A program made the position numbers and the translations under genes. Below are positions 19,522 through 28,662 of a stretch of DNA of 64,000 nucleotides, one piece after another. Source of the stretch: Mesorhizobium atlanticum. GTDB lineage: Bacteria > Pseudomonadota > Alphaproteobacteria > Rhizobiales > Rhizobiaceae. The notes beneath the pieces are model-generated. The model saw nothing but the letters and a program-made list of their open reading frames with translations. It was not told the DNA's origin and made no database searches. Location: NCBI RefSeq assembly GCF_003289965.1, contig NZ_QMBQ01000001.1, forward strand, positions 558,001 to 622,000. Direction: 5' to 3'. Positions within the stretch are counted from its first letter, which is position 1. The number at the start of each line of letters is the position of its first letter.

Positions 19522-19550
19522 TTGCCATAAGGCTGTCGCAATGGCTATGA
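19522..19550 (+). promoter_or_regulatory. Candidate sigma-70 promoter of wzm-wzt
   Basis: TTGCCA (19522-19527), 17-nt spacer, CTATGA (19545-19550). This resembles the rhizobial housekeeping consensus CTTGAC-N17-CTATAT, and would give a leader of about 60 nt before wzm. Confidence 0.35.
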
Positions 19551-19616
19551 AGGGGTGCTTGGCGGTCGTGTGGGCGTTAAACGAAGCAACAGAACAATAA
19601 TTGTGGCACCACGGCG

Positions 19617-20408
19617 ATGATTTCGGCACTGAACAGCGCCCTCAACGATATCTTCGGGGCGATGAAGCTGCGAAGGGTATGGATTGCCCTCGCCCATGAG
19701 GATATCGGTGACCAGCACCGGCGCACCACGCTTGGACCGCTCTGGCTGCTGGTCAATTATCTCGCGTTTGTGGGCACCTTCGTCTTCGTGTTCCAGCCCG
19801 CGGGCAAGGATGCCGCCGGCTATTCCGCCTATGTGGCCATTGGCCTGATGGTTTGGTTCTATCTGATGGAGATCATTTCTTTAAGTGTACCGCTCTTCAG
19901 GCGCGAGCGCAGCTTTATCGAAGGCACAACACTGCCTTTGTTCGTCTATGTGATGCGTCTGACAATGCAGTCTGCGATCCGTGCGGGTTATGCCGTGGCA
20001 GGGTGTATCGTCATCCTCCTGCTTAGCGGTTCGGACATGACGCCGGCTTGGCTTTGGTCGGGCGCCGGTCTGTTGCTGATTCTGCTCGCAACTCCCGGCA
20101 TCGTCACCGTGTTCGCATTTGCTGGTGCCTTCTTTCCAGATAGCGAATTCATCATTGGCAATATGATGCGGGTGGGAATGTTCTTCACACCCGTCTTTTG
20201 GGTCTATTCAGGCCAGGGCGGCATTCAAAAGTATGCTCATCACTGGAACCCGTTCAGCTATTTCCTAGACATTGCCCGCGTTCCGATCCTTACTGGCGAA
20301 TTCCCAGCCCATGCATTCACCGTCACGAGCACGGTTTCTATATGTATGTGGGCAATGGCATTGCTGCTGCTCGGCAGATATCGCCGGCAAATCGTTTTTA
20401 TGATCTGA
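19617..20408 (+). CDS. ABC-2 type O-polysaccharide exporter, permease (Wzm-like)
   Basis: Inner-membrane half-transporter of the ABC-2 family, 263 residues with about six hydrophobic segments. The N-terminal cytoplasmic part carries HEDIGDQHRRTTLGPLWLLV, matching the R..LGPLW motif of Wzm/KpsM/RfbA-type exporters, and the end carries the NPFSYFLDIARVPIL segment. With the ATPase 7 nt downstream it should move a complete undecaprenyl-linked polysaccharide across the inner membrane. Base composition drops from here on relative to the upstream genes. Confidence 0.9.
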   Translation: MISALNSALNDIFGAMKLRRVWIALAHEDIGDQHRRTTLGPLWLLVNYLAFVGTFVFVFQPAGKDAAGYSAYVAIGLMVWFYLMEIISLSVPLFRRERSFIEGTTLPLFVYVMRLTMQSAIRAGYAVAGCIVILLLSGSDMTPAWLWSGAGLLLILLATPGIVTVFAFAGAFFPDSEFIIGNMMRVGMFFTPVFWVYSGQGGIQKYAHHWNPFSYFLDIARVPILTGEFPAHAFTVTSTVSICMWAMALLLLGRYRRQIVFMI

Positions 20409-20415
20409 GATCCCT

Positions 20416-21156
20416 ATGGTTTCCATCAAGTTGGACAACGTCAGCCTGGTTTATAAGCTGCACGAAAAATTGACCCTTTCCGCCCCAGACCGACGCATAA
20501 ACGGCACGGGCGGCACAATTCAAGAGTCTGGCCGAAAGCAGTTCGTACGGGCATTGGATGATATCAGTTTCGAACTGAGTGCCGGCGACAGGCTCGGCCT
20601 TGTCGGACCTAACGGTGCAGGGAAGACCACCTTGCTGAAAGTTCTCTACGGTATCTATGAACCATCCGGAGGAACCGTTGCGATAAAGGGTAAGGTGGAT
20701 GCGTTGTTCAACATCAACCTAGGATTTCGAGCCGAGGCGACGGGCCGTAGGAATATTGTTCTGCGAGGACTAATAAACGGATGGTCCGAGGCTGAGATCG
20801 AAGAGAAAATGGAGGACATCATCGCCTTTAGCGAACTCGGCGATTTCATCGACCTCCCATTCAAAGCATACAGTCAGGGCATGGCAGCGCGGCTCGCCTT
20901 TTCCGTGGCGACGGCGCTCGACCCAGAAATCCTGCTGATGGACGAATGGATCGGGGCCGGCGATGCCTCGTTTCAAACGAAGGCCAAGAGGCGGATGGAT
21001 GAGTTAGCCGAAAAGGCGGGTATTATCATTCTAGCAAGCCATAGCGAAAGCCTACTCAACAACCTGTGCACGAAGTTACTCACACTGCGGAACGGCCGGA
21101 AAGAATCGCTCGTTCCAGTTTTGTCTAAACTGAACTTGGCGATAACTTCGAAATAA
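20416..21156 (+). CDS. ABC O-polysaccharide exporter, ATP-binding protein (Wzt-like)
   Basis: ATPase of the polysaccharide-export family, 246 residues. Walker A GPNGAGKT is at 64-71, the signature loop is the degenerate YSQGM (152-156) usual in this family, and Walker B EILLMDEWIGAGD starts near 171. It ends soon after the nucleotide-binding domain, so it lacks the C-terminal carbohydrate-binding domain of the long Wzt proteins that recognise a capped chain end. Its last 32 nt overlap the 3' end of the convergent methyltransferase-like gene. Confidence 0.92.
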   Translation: MVSIKLDNVSLVYKLHEKLTLSAPDRRINGTGGTIQESGRKQFVRALDDISFELSAGDRLGLVGPNGAGKTTLLKVLYGIYEPSGGTVAIKGKVDALFNINLGFRAEATGRRNIVLRGLINGWSEAEIEEKMEDIIAFSELGDFIDLPFKAYSQGMAARLAFSVATALDPEILLMDEWIGAGDASFQTKAKRRMDELAEKAGIIILASHSESLLNNLCTKLLTLRNGRKESLVPVLSKLNLAITSK

Positions 21157-21820
21157 TTTCCGCAATTGCATATTTCTCCGGTGTTAAAAACGCTAAATCC
21201 ATATTTCCTTGCAAGTCGAACCAAGTCATTCGGCTGATAGCCTCAAGAGAGCCTAACCGGGGAGAAAAATATCTTCTGGGCTCCCTCCAAACAAATGTCT
21301 GAGGATTTCCGTTGTCCGAAACGGTTAGATACGAAAGTCTCGGAAAGAAATCGTGGATGGCATAGATCATCTTGTAGATATCACCATGCCATGCGGCACC
21401 CACTCCACCTTCGCGTATCCGAGTTGAAATAGCTAAATCCATATCTGGTACTGAGGAAAAAATATCTGATGGGATAGTATCATCGATAACCACCAGTGAG
21501 TTATCATGGGTGACTAAAATTGCATTACAAAAGTCGCGAAACGTCTGCTCGAATGTGTGCAATCCATCGAGAAAGACAATGTCGAACTTCTTTTTTGCCA
21601 CCTCCATAAAGTATTTGTCGGAGGTTATCGGCCAAAAAATATTCCTCTTGGATTCCTTGAGCTTGGGATCGAATCTGAAGTACGGATCGACGCCTGTCCT
21701 GCTAGGAACAGAGACTGCAAAGAAAGTGTCGCCGTCAGCTACACCAATCTCAAGGTAGGTCTTTGCACCCACCGCCTCAGCTATGGCGTTGATCCGCCGA
21801 CTAGAGTGCGTCCCCTCCAT
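21125..21820 (-). CDS. Class I SAM methyltransferase-like protein
   Basis: Protein of 231 residues resembling the Methyltransf_24 group. TYLEIGVADGDTF (21-33) is motif I, FDIVFLDGLHTFEQ is the acidic strand, and LVVIDDTIPSD follows. No signal peptide or membrane segment. The substrate is unknown; in this setting, methylation of a glycan residue is the likeliest role. It is AT-rich compared with the flanking housekeeping genes and overlaps the end of wzt by 32 nt in convergent orientation, an uncommon arrangement. Confidence 0.7.
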   Translation of the reverse strand: MEGTHSSRRINAIAEAVGAKTYLEIGVADGDTFFAVSVPSRTGVDPYFRFDPKLKESKRNIFWPITSDKYFMEVAKKKFDIVFLDGLHTFEQTFRDFCNAILVTHDNSLVVIDDTIPSDIFSSVPDMDLAISTRIREGGVGAAWHGDIYKMIYAIHDFFPRLSYLTVSDNGNPQTFVWREPRRYFSPRLGSLEAISRMTWFDLQGNMDLAFLTPEKYAIAEIISKLSPSSV

Positions 21821-21876
21821 CGCCTTTAATCACCCTTCCTCGGCGTATCGAACGCTGCCCTTTCATTCACACAAGA

Positions 21877-22722
21877 CTATATGTTCTTCCTAAGCCAAAG
21901 TCCGCCGCCCGGGTTCTTAAGCACGGGAGTTCTTGGATACGCGGCTACCTCTTTATGATGCCTTGCCGCAAAGTAGCTGTTAAAGAATATTATCTCAAAC
22001 GCATTATTGTACAATAAAAACGCCCTAAGAAAATATAGCTCATTCCAACCCCTGTTCTGCTCAACGAGCCAGTCTTTTGGGTACTCAAACGGCCAGAAAC
22101 AATCATGAAAATGCACCACGACTCCAGGCTGCAACTTGGGGAGTATGTTGAATATCTCGAAACTAACGTCGCTCCCGGCCTTAACAACATGGGAACTATC
22201 TATGAATAAGATATCGTTAGCTTCAAGAGACTCAAAATGGTGAACCGGAACGTTTTGAACTTTGTCTTCAATTATTGTCACATCCGACCGATCAGCTTCA
22301 CGCAGAAGGCCATTCAAGGTATTAGGGTAAGGCTCGATAAACGTAAGTGCTATTTCCCTCCTGAAGACGTCACGCATGTCCAGCGCGAGGGCGGACGAGT
22401 ATCCCGACCCGATCTCGATAATACGCCTTGGCTGCAGATGCCAAACGAGACCGAAGTAGATGGCAGAATCCCCATAGGAGTACATGTCGTTAGCGAAATG
22501 GTACCGATATCCGCCGGCCCCCTTCTCGTCACCGAAGGGCATTTCGAGTGTCCGCGGTGCTATACGTCTCCAGAGCGCCACCATTGCGTCAGCATTGAGG
22601 TTCAAGCCATCTACTTCCGAACTGGCCGTGGCGCCGGCTTGGCGAAGCGCCAACTCACGGTCCTCAAGGGACGGGATGGGGCTATAGAAATGCCCTGGCG
22701 GAACGAAAAATTCTTCAGTCAT
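21877..22722 (-). CDS. Class I SAM methyltransferase-like protein
   Basis: Protein of 281 residues with a SAM-binding IIEIGSGYSSALALD near 101-115, LTFIEPYPNTL as the second acidic strand, and DILFIDSSHVVKAGSDVSFE, typical of the Methyltransf_24-like family. The ATG at 22722 overlaps the stop of the upstream glycosyltransferase by 1 nt (TGATG), so the two are translationally coupled; a TTG one codon earlier is less likely. Glycan O-methylation is the inferred role. It is separated by 56 nt from the next methyltransferase-like gene on the same strand. Confidence 0.75.
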   Translation of the reverse strand: MTEEFFVPPGHFYSPIPSLEDRELALRQAGATASSEVDGLNLNADAMVALWRRIAPRTLEMPFGDEKGAGGYRYHFANDMYSYGDSAIYFGLVWHLQPRRIIEIGSGYSSALALDMRDVFRREIALTFIEPYPNTLNGLLREADRSDVTIIEDKVQNVPVHHFESLEANDILFIDSSHVVKAGSDVSFEIFNILPKLQPGVVVHFHDCFWPFEYPKDWLVEQNRGWNELYFLRAFLLYNNAFEIIFFNSYFAARHHKEVAAYPRTPVLKNPGGGLWLRKNI

Positions 22723-24818
22723 CAATTTCCATCAGTGCCGGAGAGTCTGGTCAGCCGCTCGGTATTCAGCATCTGCCGAGCGATGTCATTCAGGTTTCGA
22801 TTGCGGACATCTTCGTAGCTTTCATCAAAGCCCCGCTGCCTGGAGGCTACTACAGCAGGGTCGGCTGGAACTCGATAAATCGACGTCAATTTCTCGCAAA
22901 AAGCGAAAGAACCGAGGGCCGAAAATCGACACCACAAATTCCAGTCCTCCAAAAGGTCCATATCTTCATGGAACCCGCCGCAGCTTTCGTACGCCAGCCG
23001 TCGAAACAGCACGGACTGAATAGCGGCAATATTCTCCACAAGGAGCCTACTCCTGTCGAAAGGCAGGCGATGAGAAGCCACCACGTCGTGTGACAGTTCC
23101 CGATACGTCTTGGCCACTGCATCGGTTTCGGTTCGGACCATCCAGGCAAGAGAGTAAGCACAGATAGAACGCGGATTCTTTTGTATAGTCTGAACCAGCG
23201 TCTCGATGTGATCTGGGAACAGAAGATCATCATCATCAAGGAAAAGAATCAAATCCCCCGTGGCAGCCTTTAGGCCTGCGTTGCCGGCAGCTGTTCGCCC
23301 GCCTTTTGTGGAGCAACAATAACAAATATCAGCCCCATAGACGCTTCGGACATCATCGACCAATTTACTCGCGCTCTCGCTCCGATCCTCAACAATAATG
23401 TGCTGTATATTAGGATATGTCTGCGTAAGGACAGAAGATATAGCCTCTTTGAGAAGCCAATCTCTTCCTTCAATAGTTCTGGTGATAATTGAAACTTTGG
23501 GCAAAACGCTATTTGAGAGATCTACCTTGTGCTTGAAAGTTGCACCGTCGCGAATGATGTCATAGTCGAATCCGGAAAACGGAAAAAAACCATTCCTTCG
23601 TTTGCGAGTAGTCATAAACGCCCGCCTATGCCTACGAACGGTCCGGATTGCAGCGTGGATCGCCCTTAATCGCGACTGATCGTGCGTCGTTGCCCTTAGC
23701 GCTCGCAAAAGCGCTTCTCCGACAAACGCGTCGATTGGCCGACCGTACCTATGACGAAGAAGCACGTTTGCGGCCAAAGAACCAGACAGTTGCAGCGGGC
23801 GAAACTCCTGCTGCTCGACGTCATTGTGATGAAGAAGTCGAGCAAAGGGTACGTAGCGCAAGCGCCAACCTGCCGCGCGAAGCCGGTACGACAGCTCGAC
23901 ATCCTCTCCGTACATGAAGAGGCGTTTTTCATATCCCCCGACAGATATGTAAGCGCTCCTTCGAAGCAAGACGCAAGCATGGCTGCACCAGTTGGTCTGC
24001 AGAGTAACCGGGTCGTGATATTTAGGATGCTGAAAAGGAACCTGCATAGCCTCCCAGCAACCGACGTCTGGGTTATCAGCAATCGCCGAGCCGACCATAC
24101 AACGCAATAGATTGGAGTCGAATTCCACATCCACGTTGGTAACAAGCACGAATTCTGTTTTGCTCAGTGCAATCGCTGCATTGTTGCCTGCGCCGTATCC
24201 GTCATTTTTCCTGCGAATAATCGACGTACTTCCGAAAATTTTTCCGCAGTTCTGCGCCCAGGAGGTGACCTTGACTACTGTGTCATCGCTTGAATCGTTG
24301 TCAACGAATATCAAGTGTACCTTGTTTAGGGGATAGTTCGACTTTAGCAGCGAGGATGTAAATCCCTCTATCCATCGAGAGCTATTGTGAAGGACAATAG
24401 ACATCGTGATGTCGACAAAATGAGCATCGGGTTGGACCTGCTTAGCAGCCCGGATGCACCCAACATGCCAATCGGAAAGGAGGGCTCTAGATCTTTCGGC
24501 GGCAAGGTCAGCGATAGCTGGCGGAATGTCGGCCGACACCGCAAAGCCGGATAGACTCGGAGCCTTCCACGCAGCATAAAGGCTCACAAGACGAGGACCA
24601 CCCGGAAGCCAACTGATCGTATGCCGCATTAACTGCGTGAATCGCCTGAATCCCGATCTGCGAAGCGCCACCTGCGCTCTCAGCGCGTCGACCTGAGCCT
24701 CTAAGGCTCTAATACGACTAGCTTGCCTCTCCAACGCAACTTCGAGGTCCAACTGCCGCTCATTCCTCACGCACTCTGCGTCCGTATATTCTGGCGCGAG
24801 CCGCCTCTCAGTCTTCAT
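22722..24818 (-). CDS. Tandem family 2 glycosyltransferase with N-terminal coiled coil
   Basis: Large glycosyltransferase of 698 residues with two GT-A domains. Residues 20-52 form a predicted coiled coil (RQLDLEVALERQASRIRALE onward). Domain 1, about 135-330, shows FVDNDSSDDTV and TNVDVEFD, then MYGEDVELSYRLRAAGWRLR. Domain 2, about 440-690, shows SIITRTIEGRDWL, EDRSES, and LILFLDDDDLLFPDH. Such double proteins often add two sugars in turn, as in chain-elongating mannosyl- or rhamnosyltransferases of ABC-exported O-antigens. First gene of a minus-strand unit with the two methyltransferase-like genes. The donor sugars cannot be read from sequence. Confidence 0.85.
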   Translation of the reverse strand: MKTERRLAPEYTDAECVRNERQLDLEVALERQASRIRALEAQVDALRAQVALRRSGFRRFTQLMRHTISWLPGGPRLVSLYAAWKAPSLSGFAVSADIPPAIADLAAERSRALLSDWHVGCIRAAKQVQPDAHFVDITMSIVLHNSSRWIEGFTSSLLKSNYPLNKVHLIFVDNDSSDDTVVKVTSWAQNCGKIFGSTSIIRRKNDGYGAGNNAAIALSKTEFVLVTNVDVEFDSNLLRCMVGSAIADNPDVGCWEAMQVPFQHPKYHDPVTLQTNWCSHACVLLRRSAYISVGGYEKRLFMYGEDVELSYRLRAAGWRLRYVPFARLLHHNDVEQQEFRPLQLSGSLAANVLLRHRYGRPIDAFVGEALLRALRATTHDQSRLRAIHAAIRTVRRHRRAFMTTRKRRNGFFPFSGFDYDIIRDGATFKHKVDLSNSVLPKVSIITRTIEGRDWLLKEAISSVLTQTYPNIQHIIVEDRSESASKLVDDVRSVYGADICYCCSTKGGRTAAGNAGLKAATGDLILFLDDDDLLFPDHIETLVQTIQKNPRSICAYSLAWMVRTETDAVAKTYRELSHDVVASHRLPFDRSRLLVENIAAIQSVLFRRLAYESCGGFHEDMDLLEDWNLWCRFSALGSFAFCEKLTSIYRVPADPAVVASRQRGFDESYEDVRNRNLNDIARQMLNTERLTRLSGTDGN

Positions 24819-25027
24819 CGACTCGGATTCCCCTCAAATGTCGGCACATTGTCGGTTCACAAGAGCAAGCCAATACCGTTGGTGACACTTCGCATCGCGA
24901 AGGTCTCGCCTGATATCGAAGGGGGCAGTCTCGCATCTTGATTGGGGCGGTAGATCAAAAAAAGTCTCCCGGGTCAAAAGAAATCCCCCTGACCGCGTTA
25001 GATTTTAGTGGAGCACGCAGTTGGTGG

Positions 25028-25056
25028 TTGACCCAGACGCTCACCGGCAATTATCG
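25028..25056 (+). promoter_or_regulatory. Candidate promoter of the sulfotransferase gene
   Basis: TTGACC (25028-25033), 17-nt spacer, TTATCG (25051-25056). A start of transcription near 25063 would leave a short leader carrying the AGGGGG ribosome site ahead of the ATG at 25076. Confidence 0.4.
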
Positions 25057-25075
25057 GACGCGTAGGGGGTAAAGA

Positions 25076-25831
25076 ATGTCAGATTCGCCAAGCGTCGTGA
25101 TCGTTCATATCGGGAAAACAGGAGGGACCTGGCTGAAAGATGCCCTGCGCCCATTTTATGACCATGAGGAAGTTTGTCAGCTCCAGTTTGAATCGCAATT
25201 TTCGAAGAACTTAGACGAATTGGCGACGTTTAAGCTATTCGATAGCCACATCGGTTATGACATAGCTTCGAAGCTAAACGGCCATTTGGTGACTGTGCTG
25301 CGCAATCCCTTCGATAGGATCGTGAGCCTTTATCACTACTGGAGAGAAGTTCCCGGCGCCGACTTCGGCCCAGGAGTTGCTAAGTCGTTGAGCTTTGAGG
25401 AATTTCTAGATAACCGTGACGATGCTGTTGTCTTAGACGTCGTTAATGCGCAAACATGGCAGATCGCGTTTGGAACGACGCTCGGCGCGCGCCATGAACA
25501 CAGGAATATATCGCCAGATCAACTATTGAAGAGAGCCATCAAAAACCTCGAGAGTTTCGAGGTCGTGGGCATAACCGAAGCTATGCCTTTGTTGGCTGCG
25601 GAGATCGGACGCAAGCTTGGCCTCTCGATAGATGTTCGCATGGGTCGAAGCAACGTAACCCAGACACGACCGAGTCTTAGCGATATCCCTGTCTCGCTCC
25701 GTGACCGACTCTATCCGCTGGTGAATGTCGACCTTGTTCTCTACCAGCACGTCATCGAGCGTTATGTCGCTCCAGCGTGTTCTGCCAGCGTGGTGAGTGA
25801 TCTGGGCAATCTTTTGCAGAACCAGGGCTAA
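25076..25831 (+). CDS. Sulfotransferase family protein
   Basis: PAPS-dependent sulfotransferase-like protein, 251 residues. The 5'-phosphosulfate loop IVHIGKTGGTWLK lies at 9-21 and the 3'-phosphate motif LRNPFDRIVSLYHYW at 75-89; both are the two diagnostic PAPS-contact motifs of Sulfotransfer_2-type proteins. AGGGGG stands just before the ATG. No membrane segment is seen, so it should act in the cytoplasm on lipid-linked or nucleotide-linked glycan. The cysD-cysNC-cysQ unit about 12 kb away would supply PAPS and remove PAP. The acceptor is unknown. Confidence 0.82.
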   Translation: MSDSPSVVIVHIGKTGGTWLKDALRPFYDHEEVCQLQFESQFSKNLDELATFKLFDSHIGYDIASKLNGHLVTVLRNPFDRIVSLYHYWREVPGADFGPGVAKSLSFEEFLDNRDDAVVLDVVNAQTWQIAFGTTLGARHEHRNISPDQLLKRAIKNLESFEVVGITEAMPLLAAEIGRKLGLSIDVRMGRSNVTQTRPSLSDIPVSLRDRLYPLVNVDLVLYQHVIERYVAPACSASVVSDLGNLLQNQG

Positions 25832-25925
25832 GTGGAAGGTGACTTGGTTGCGACATCCGTCTCTTTGAAATTCCGTGGCGTTCTCAAATGCCCGCCCGCT
25901 AATCTATTGTAGTCAACGGATAGCA

Positions 25926-26549
25926 ATGATGGAAAGTCTAAGCGGACGCTTCGATCCAAGGCTGCGGGGCCAAGGCCATATATTCATTAGCGGGACCGGC
26001 CGCGCCGGAACAACATTCCTGGTCCAACTTTTTACGGAATTGGGCTATGATACCGGCACATGGTCCGACGCTGATTACTTTCCTCATGCGCGGGCGGGAC
26101 TAGAGCGAGATGTATTCGGCGCCGACCTCCCTGCCATAGTAAAGACACCGTTCCTTTGCGACTATGTCGATCAGGCGCTCTTCTCGGGCATCCAAATTGA
26201 CCATGTAATCATTCCAGTCCGTAGAATGGTCGACGCGGCAGCCAGCCGCGCTCATGTTCAACTTGAAACCACGGGAACTAAGGATGGCAAAAGCGTCAAC
26301 GGTGGACTGTGGGGAACTGAAATAGCCGAGGAACAGGCGGATGTTTTGAGTAGAAAATTCGCAAACCTTGTGGAGGCCCTTGTACGGCATGATATCTCTA
26401 TCACGATGGTTTCATTTCCAAGATCAGCTACGGACGCCGCTTATCTTTTCAGGAAACTTTCCCCCATCATACCCTCCATCTCAGTGGATGTTTTTACGAC
26501 GGCCTTCAACAATACGGCCAAACCGGCGATGATCCACAAATTCTCTTAG
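25926..26549 (+). CDS. Sulfotransferase-like P-loop protein
   Basis: Protein of 207 residues. FISGTGRAGTTFLVQLFTEL at about 20-39 is a P-loop of the form seen in sulfotransferase-like proteins (GxGRAGTT). A possible 3'-phosphate segment is VIIPVRRMVDAAASRAHVQ. The rest does not match a family I recognise. The ATG at 25926 is preferred to a GTG at 25875; the ribosome site is weak for either. It lies about 95 nt after the sulfotransferase gene and is similarly AT-rich, so the two may be cotranscribed. A kinase-like role for the P-loop cannot be excluded. Confidence 0.6.
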   Translation: MMESLSGRFDPRLRGQGHIFISGTGRAGTTFLVQLFTELGYDTGTWSDADYFPHARAGLERDVFGADLPAIVKTPFLCDYVDQALFSGIQIDHVIIPVRRMVDAAASRAHVQLETTGTKDGKSVNGGLWGTEIAEEQADVLSRKFANLVEALVRHDISITMVSFPRSATDAAYLFRKLSPIIPSISVDVFTTAFNNTAKPAMIHKFS

Positions 26550-26638
26550 AACCCTTGACTCGTCTTCTGCGTGCTCTGAAGGCGTCATCTTAGAGCCAAT
26601 TTTGTGGCAAGTGGGTAGATCGGCGACCTTGGCCTGAC

Positions 26639-27532
26639 CTAAGATAACTTATCGCACCCGGCTGCTCGCACCACCCTCCCCACCGCCTCCCCCCACTCCG
26701 GCGCCGTCCACCCAAACAGACTCGCAAACTTCGCGCTCGACAGCCGCGAGTTGGCCGGGCGCCTGGCCCTGGTCGGATAGTCCGCCGTCGCGATATCGCG
26801 CACGGTCGCGTGCGGGCCACCAAACGCGCGGCTTGTGTCGAGGATGTGACGGGCAAAGCCGCTCCAGTTGGTGTCGCCTTCGCCCGCCAGATGGTAGACG
26901 CCGAAGGCAGCGAAATTCCTGTCGTCTCGCAGCCTCGCCGCCGTATGCAGGATCGCGTCGGCGATGTCGAGCGCCGAGGTCGGGTTTCCCCATTGGTCGG
27001 CGACCACGGCGATCTCGTCGCGATCGGCGGCCAGCCGCAGCATCGTCTTGACGAAGTTCCTGCCGAAGGGGCTGTAGACCCAGGCGGTGCGCAGGATGAG
27101 GTGGCGCGGGTTGGCGGCGGCCACGGCTTCCTCGCCGGCGAGCTTGGAGGCGCCGTAGATGCCGAGCGGGGCGGTGGCGTCTGTCTCGACATAGGCGCCG
27201 TCCTTGGTGCCGTCGAAGACATAGTCGGTCGACAGATGGATGACAGGCACTCCGAGCCTTGCCGCGGCTTCGGCCACCTTGCCGGCGCCGACGGCGTTCA
27301 CCGCGAAGGCCAGGTCCTGCTCGTCCTCGGCCTGGTCGACAGCGGTGTAGGCGGCGGCGGAAACGACGATGTCCGGCCTTGCCGCTTCAAGCGCCGCGAA
27401 CACCGTGTCTGGCCGCGCCAGATCGAGCGCCGGCCGGCCGACTGCGACGACTTCCACGTCGTCACGACCTCGCGCTGCCTCGACCAGGCTTGCGGCAACC
27501 TGGCCTTCGCGTCCGGTGACGGCAAGCCTCAC
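26639..27532 (-). CDS. rfbD: dTDP-4-dehydrorhamnose reductase
   Basis: RmlD_sub_bind family reductase, 297 residues, giving dTDP-L-rhamnose from dTDP-4-keto-L-rhamnose with NAD(P)H. Visible are VTGREGQVA at the nucleotide site, [16 protein letters not shown] at 99-114, and the catalytic YGASK (Y126, K130). The GTG start overlaps the rfbB stop as GTGA. Last gene of the rfbACBD order. Normal high GC content, in contrast with the block upstream. Confidence 0.95.
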   Translation of the reverse strand: MRLAVTGREGQVAASLVEAARGRDDVEVVAVGRPALDLARPDTVFAALEAARPDIVVSAAAYTAVDQAEDEQDLAFAVNAVGAGKVAEAAARLGVPVIHLSTDYVFDGTKDGAYVETDATAPLGIYGASKLAGEEAVAAANPRHLILRTAWVYSPFGRNFVKTMLRLAADRDEIAVVADQWGNPTSALDIADAILHTAARLRDDRNFAAFGVYHLAGEGDTNWSGFARHILDTSRAFGGPHATVRDIATADYPTRARRPANSRLSSAKFASLFGWTAPEWGEAVGRVVRAAGCDKLS

Positions 27533-28662
27533 GTCGGCACCTTCCAGCTTCCGGCCTCTGTTCCGGTTGGGTTGCTGGCGACCCGACTGTTTTGGCTGTT
27601 TGCGGCGGCACCGTGGCCCAGCCGCTCGCCGGCATAGCGCTGCTCGCGGATCGGCCCCCACCACCATTTGTTGTCGAGATACCAGTCGACGGTCCTTGCC
27701 AGGCCGCTGTCGAAATTCTCCCGCGGCGCCCAGCCGAGATCGCGCGCGATCTTGGAGGCGTCGATCGCATAGCGCCGGTCATGGCCTGGGCGGTCGGTGA
27801 CGAAGGTGATCAGCTCGCGATAGCGCTTGCCGCCGGCGCGCGGGCGCCTGACGTCGAGCAGATCGCAGATCGTCTCGACGACGCCGAGATTGGTGCGCTC
27901 GGAATTGCCGCCGACATTGTAGCTCTCGCCCGGCCGTCCCTTGGTAGCCACCAGCTCGAGGGCCCGCGCGTGATCCTCGACGAACAGCCAGTCGCGCACA
28001 TTGGCGCCGGCGCCGTAAACGGGCAGCGGCCTCTCGTCGAGCGCGTTGAGGATGACCAGCGGGATCAGCTTTTCAGGGAAATGGTACGGCCCGTAATTGT
28101 TCGAGCAGTTGGACAGCACCACCGGCAGGCCGTAGGTCTCGTGCCAGGCCCGCACCAGATGGTCGGATGCCGCCTTCGAGGCCGAATAGGGCGAGGACGG
28201 CGCATAAGGCGTCTCCTCCACGAACATGCCTCCGTCGAAAGGAAGATCGCCGAAGACCTCGTCGGTCGAGATATGGTGGAAGCGGAAGCCGGACTTGCGC
28301 TCCTCGGACAGCCCGCGCCAGTATTCCAGCGCCGCATTGAGGATGCGGTAGGTGCCGACGATGTTGGTCTCGATGAAGGCGCCGGGGCCGTCGATCGAGC
28401 GGTCGACATGGCTTTCGGCGGCGAGGTTCATGACGATGTCGATGTCGTCGCGGCGCAAGATCTCCAGCACCGTGCGCTCGTCGCAGATGTCGGCCTGCTC
28501 GAAACGGTAATTGTGCGCGTTCTCGATCGGCCGCAGCGACGCGAGGTTGCCGGCATAGGTGAGCTTATCGAGGTTGGTGACGCGGTAGGCCGGGTTGGCG
28601 CACAGATGCCGGCACACGGCCGAGCCGATGAAGCCGGCGCCGCCGGTGACCAGGAAATTCAT
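27529..28662 (-). CDS. rfbB: dTDP-glucose 4,6-dehydratase
   Basis: Converts dTDP-glucose to dTDP-4-keto-6-deoxyglucose, the second step to dTDP-L-rhamnose. 377 residues. NAD site GGAGFIG is at 7-13; catalytic T133-D134-E135 lies in [15 protein letters not shown] has Y159 and K163. The final 25-30 residues (after [14 protein letters not shown]) are a Ser/Asn/Gly-rich tail beyond the usual family end. Its start overlaps the rfbC stop by 4 nt. Confidence 0.97.
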   Translation of the reverse strand: MNFLVTGGAGFIGSAVCRHLCANPAYRVTNLDKLTYAGNLASLRPIENAHNYRFEQADICDERTVLEILRRDDIDIVMNLAAESHVDRSIDGPGAFIETNIVGTYRILNAALEYWRGLSEERKSGFRFHHISTDEVFGDLPFDGGMFVEETPYAPSSPYSASKAASDHLVRAWHETYGLPVVLSNCSNNYGPYHFPEKLIPLVILNALDERPLPVYGAGANVRDWLFVEDHARALELVATKGRPGESYNVGGNSERTNLGVVETICDLLDVRRPRAGGKRYRELITFVTDRPGHDRRYAIDASKIARDLGWAPRENFDSGLARTVDWYLDNKWWWGPIREQRYAGERLGHGAAANSQNSRVASNPTGTEAGSWKVPT

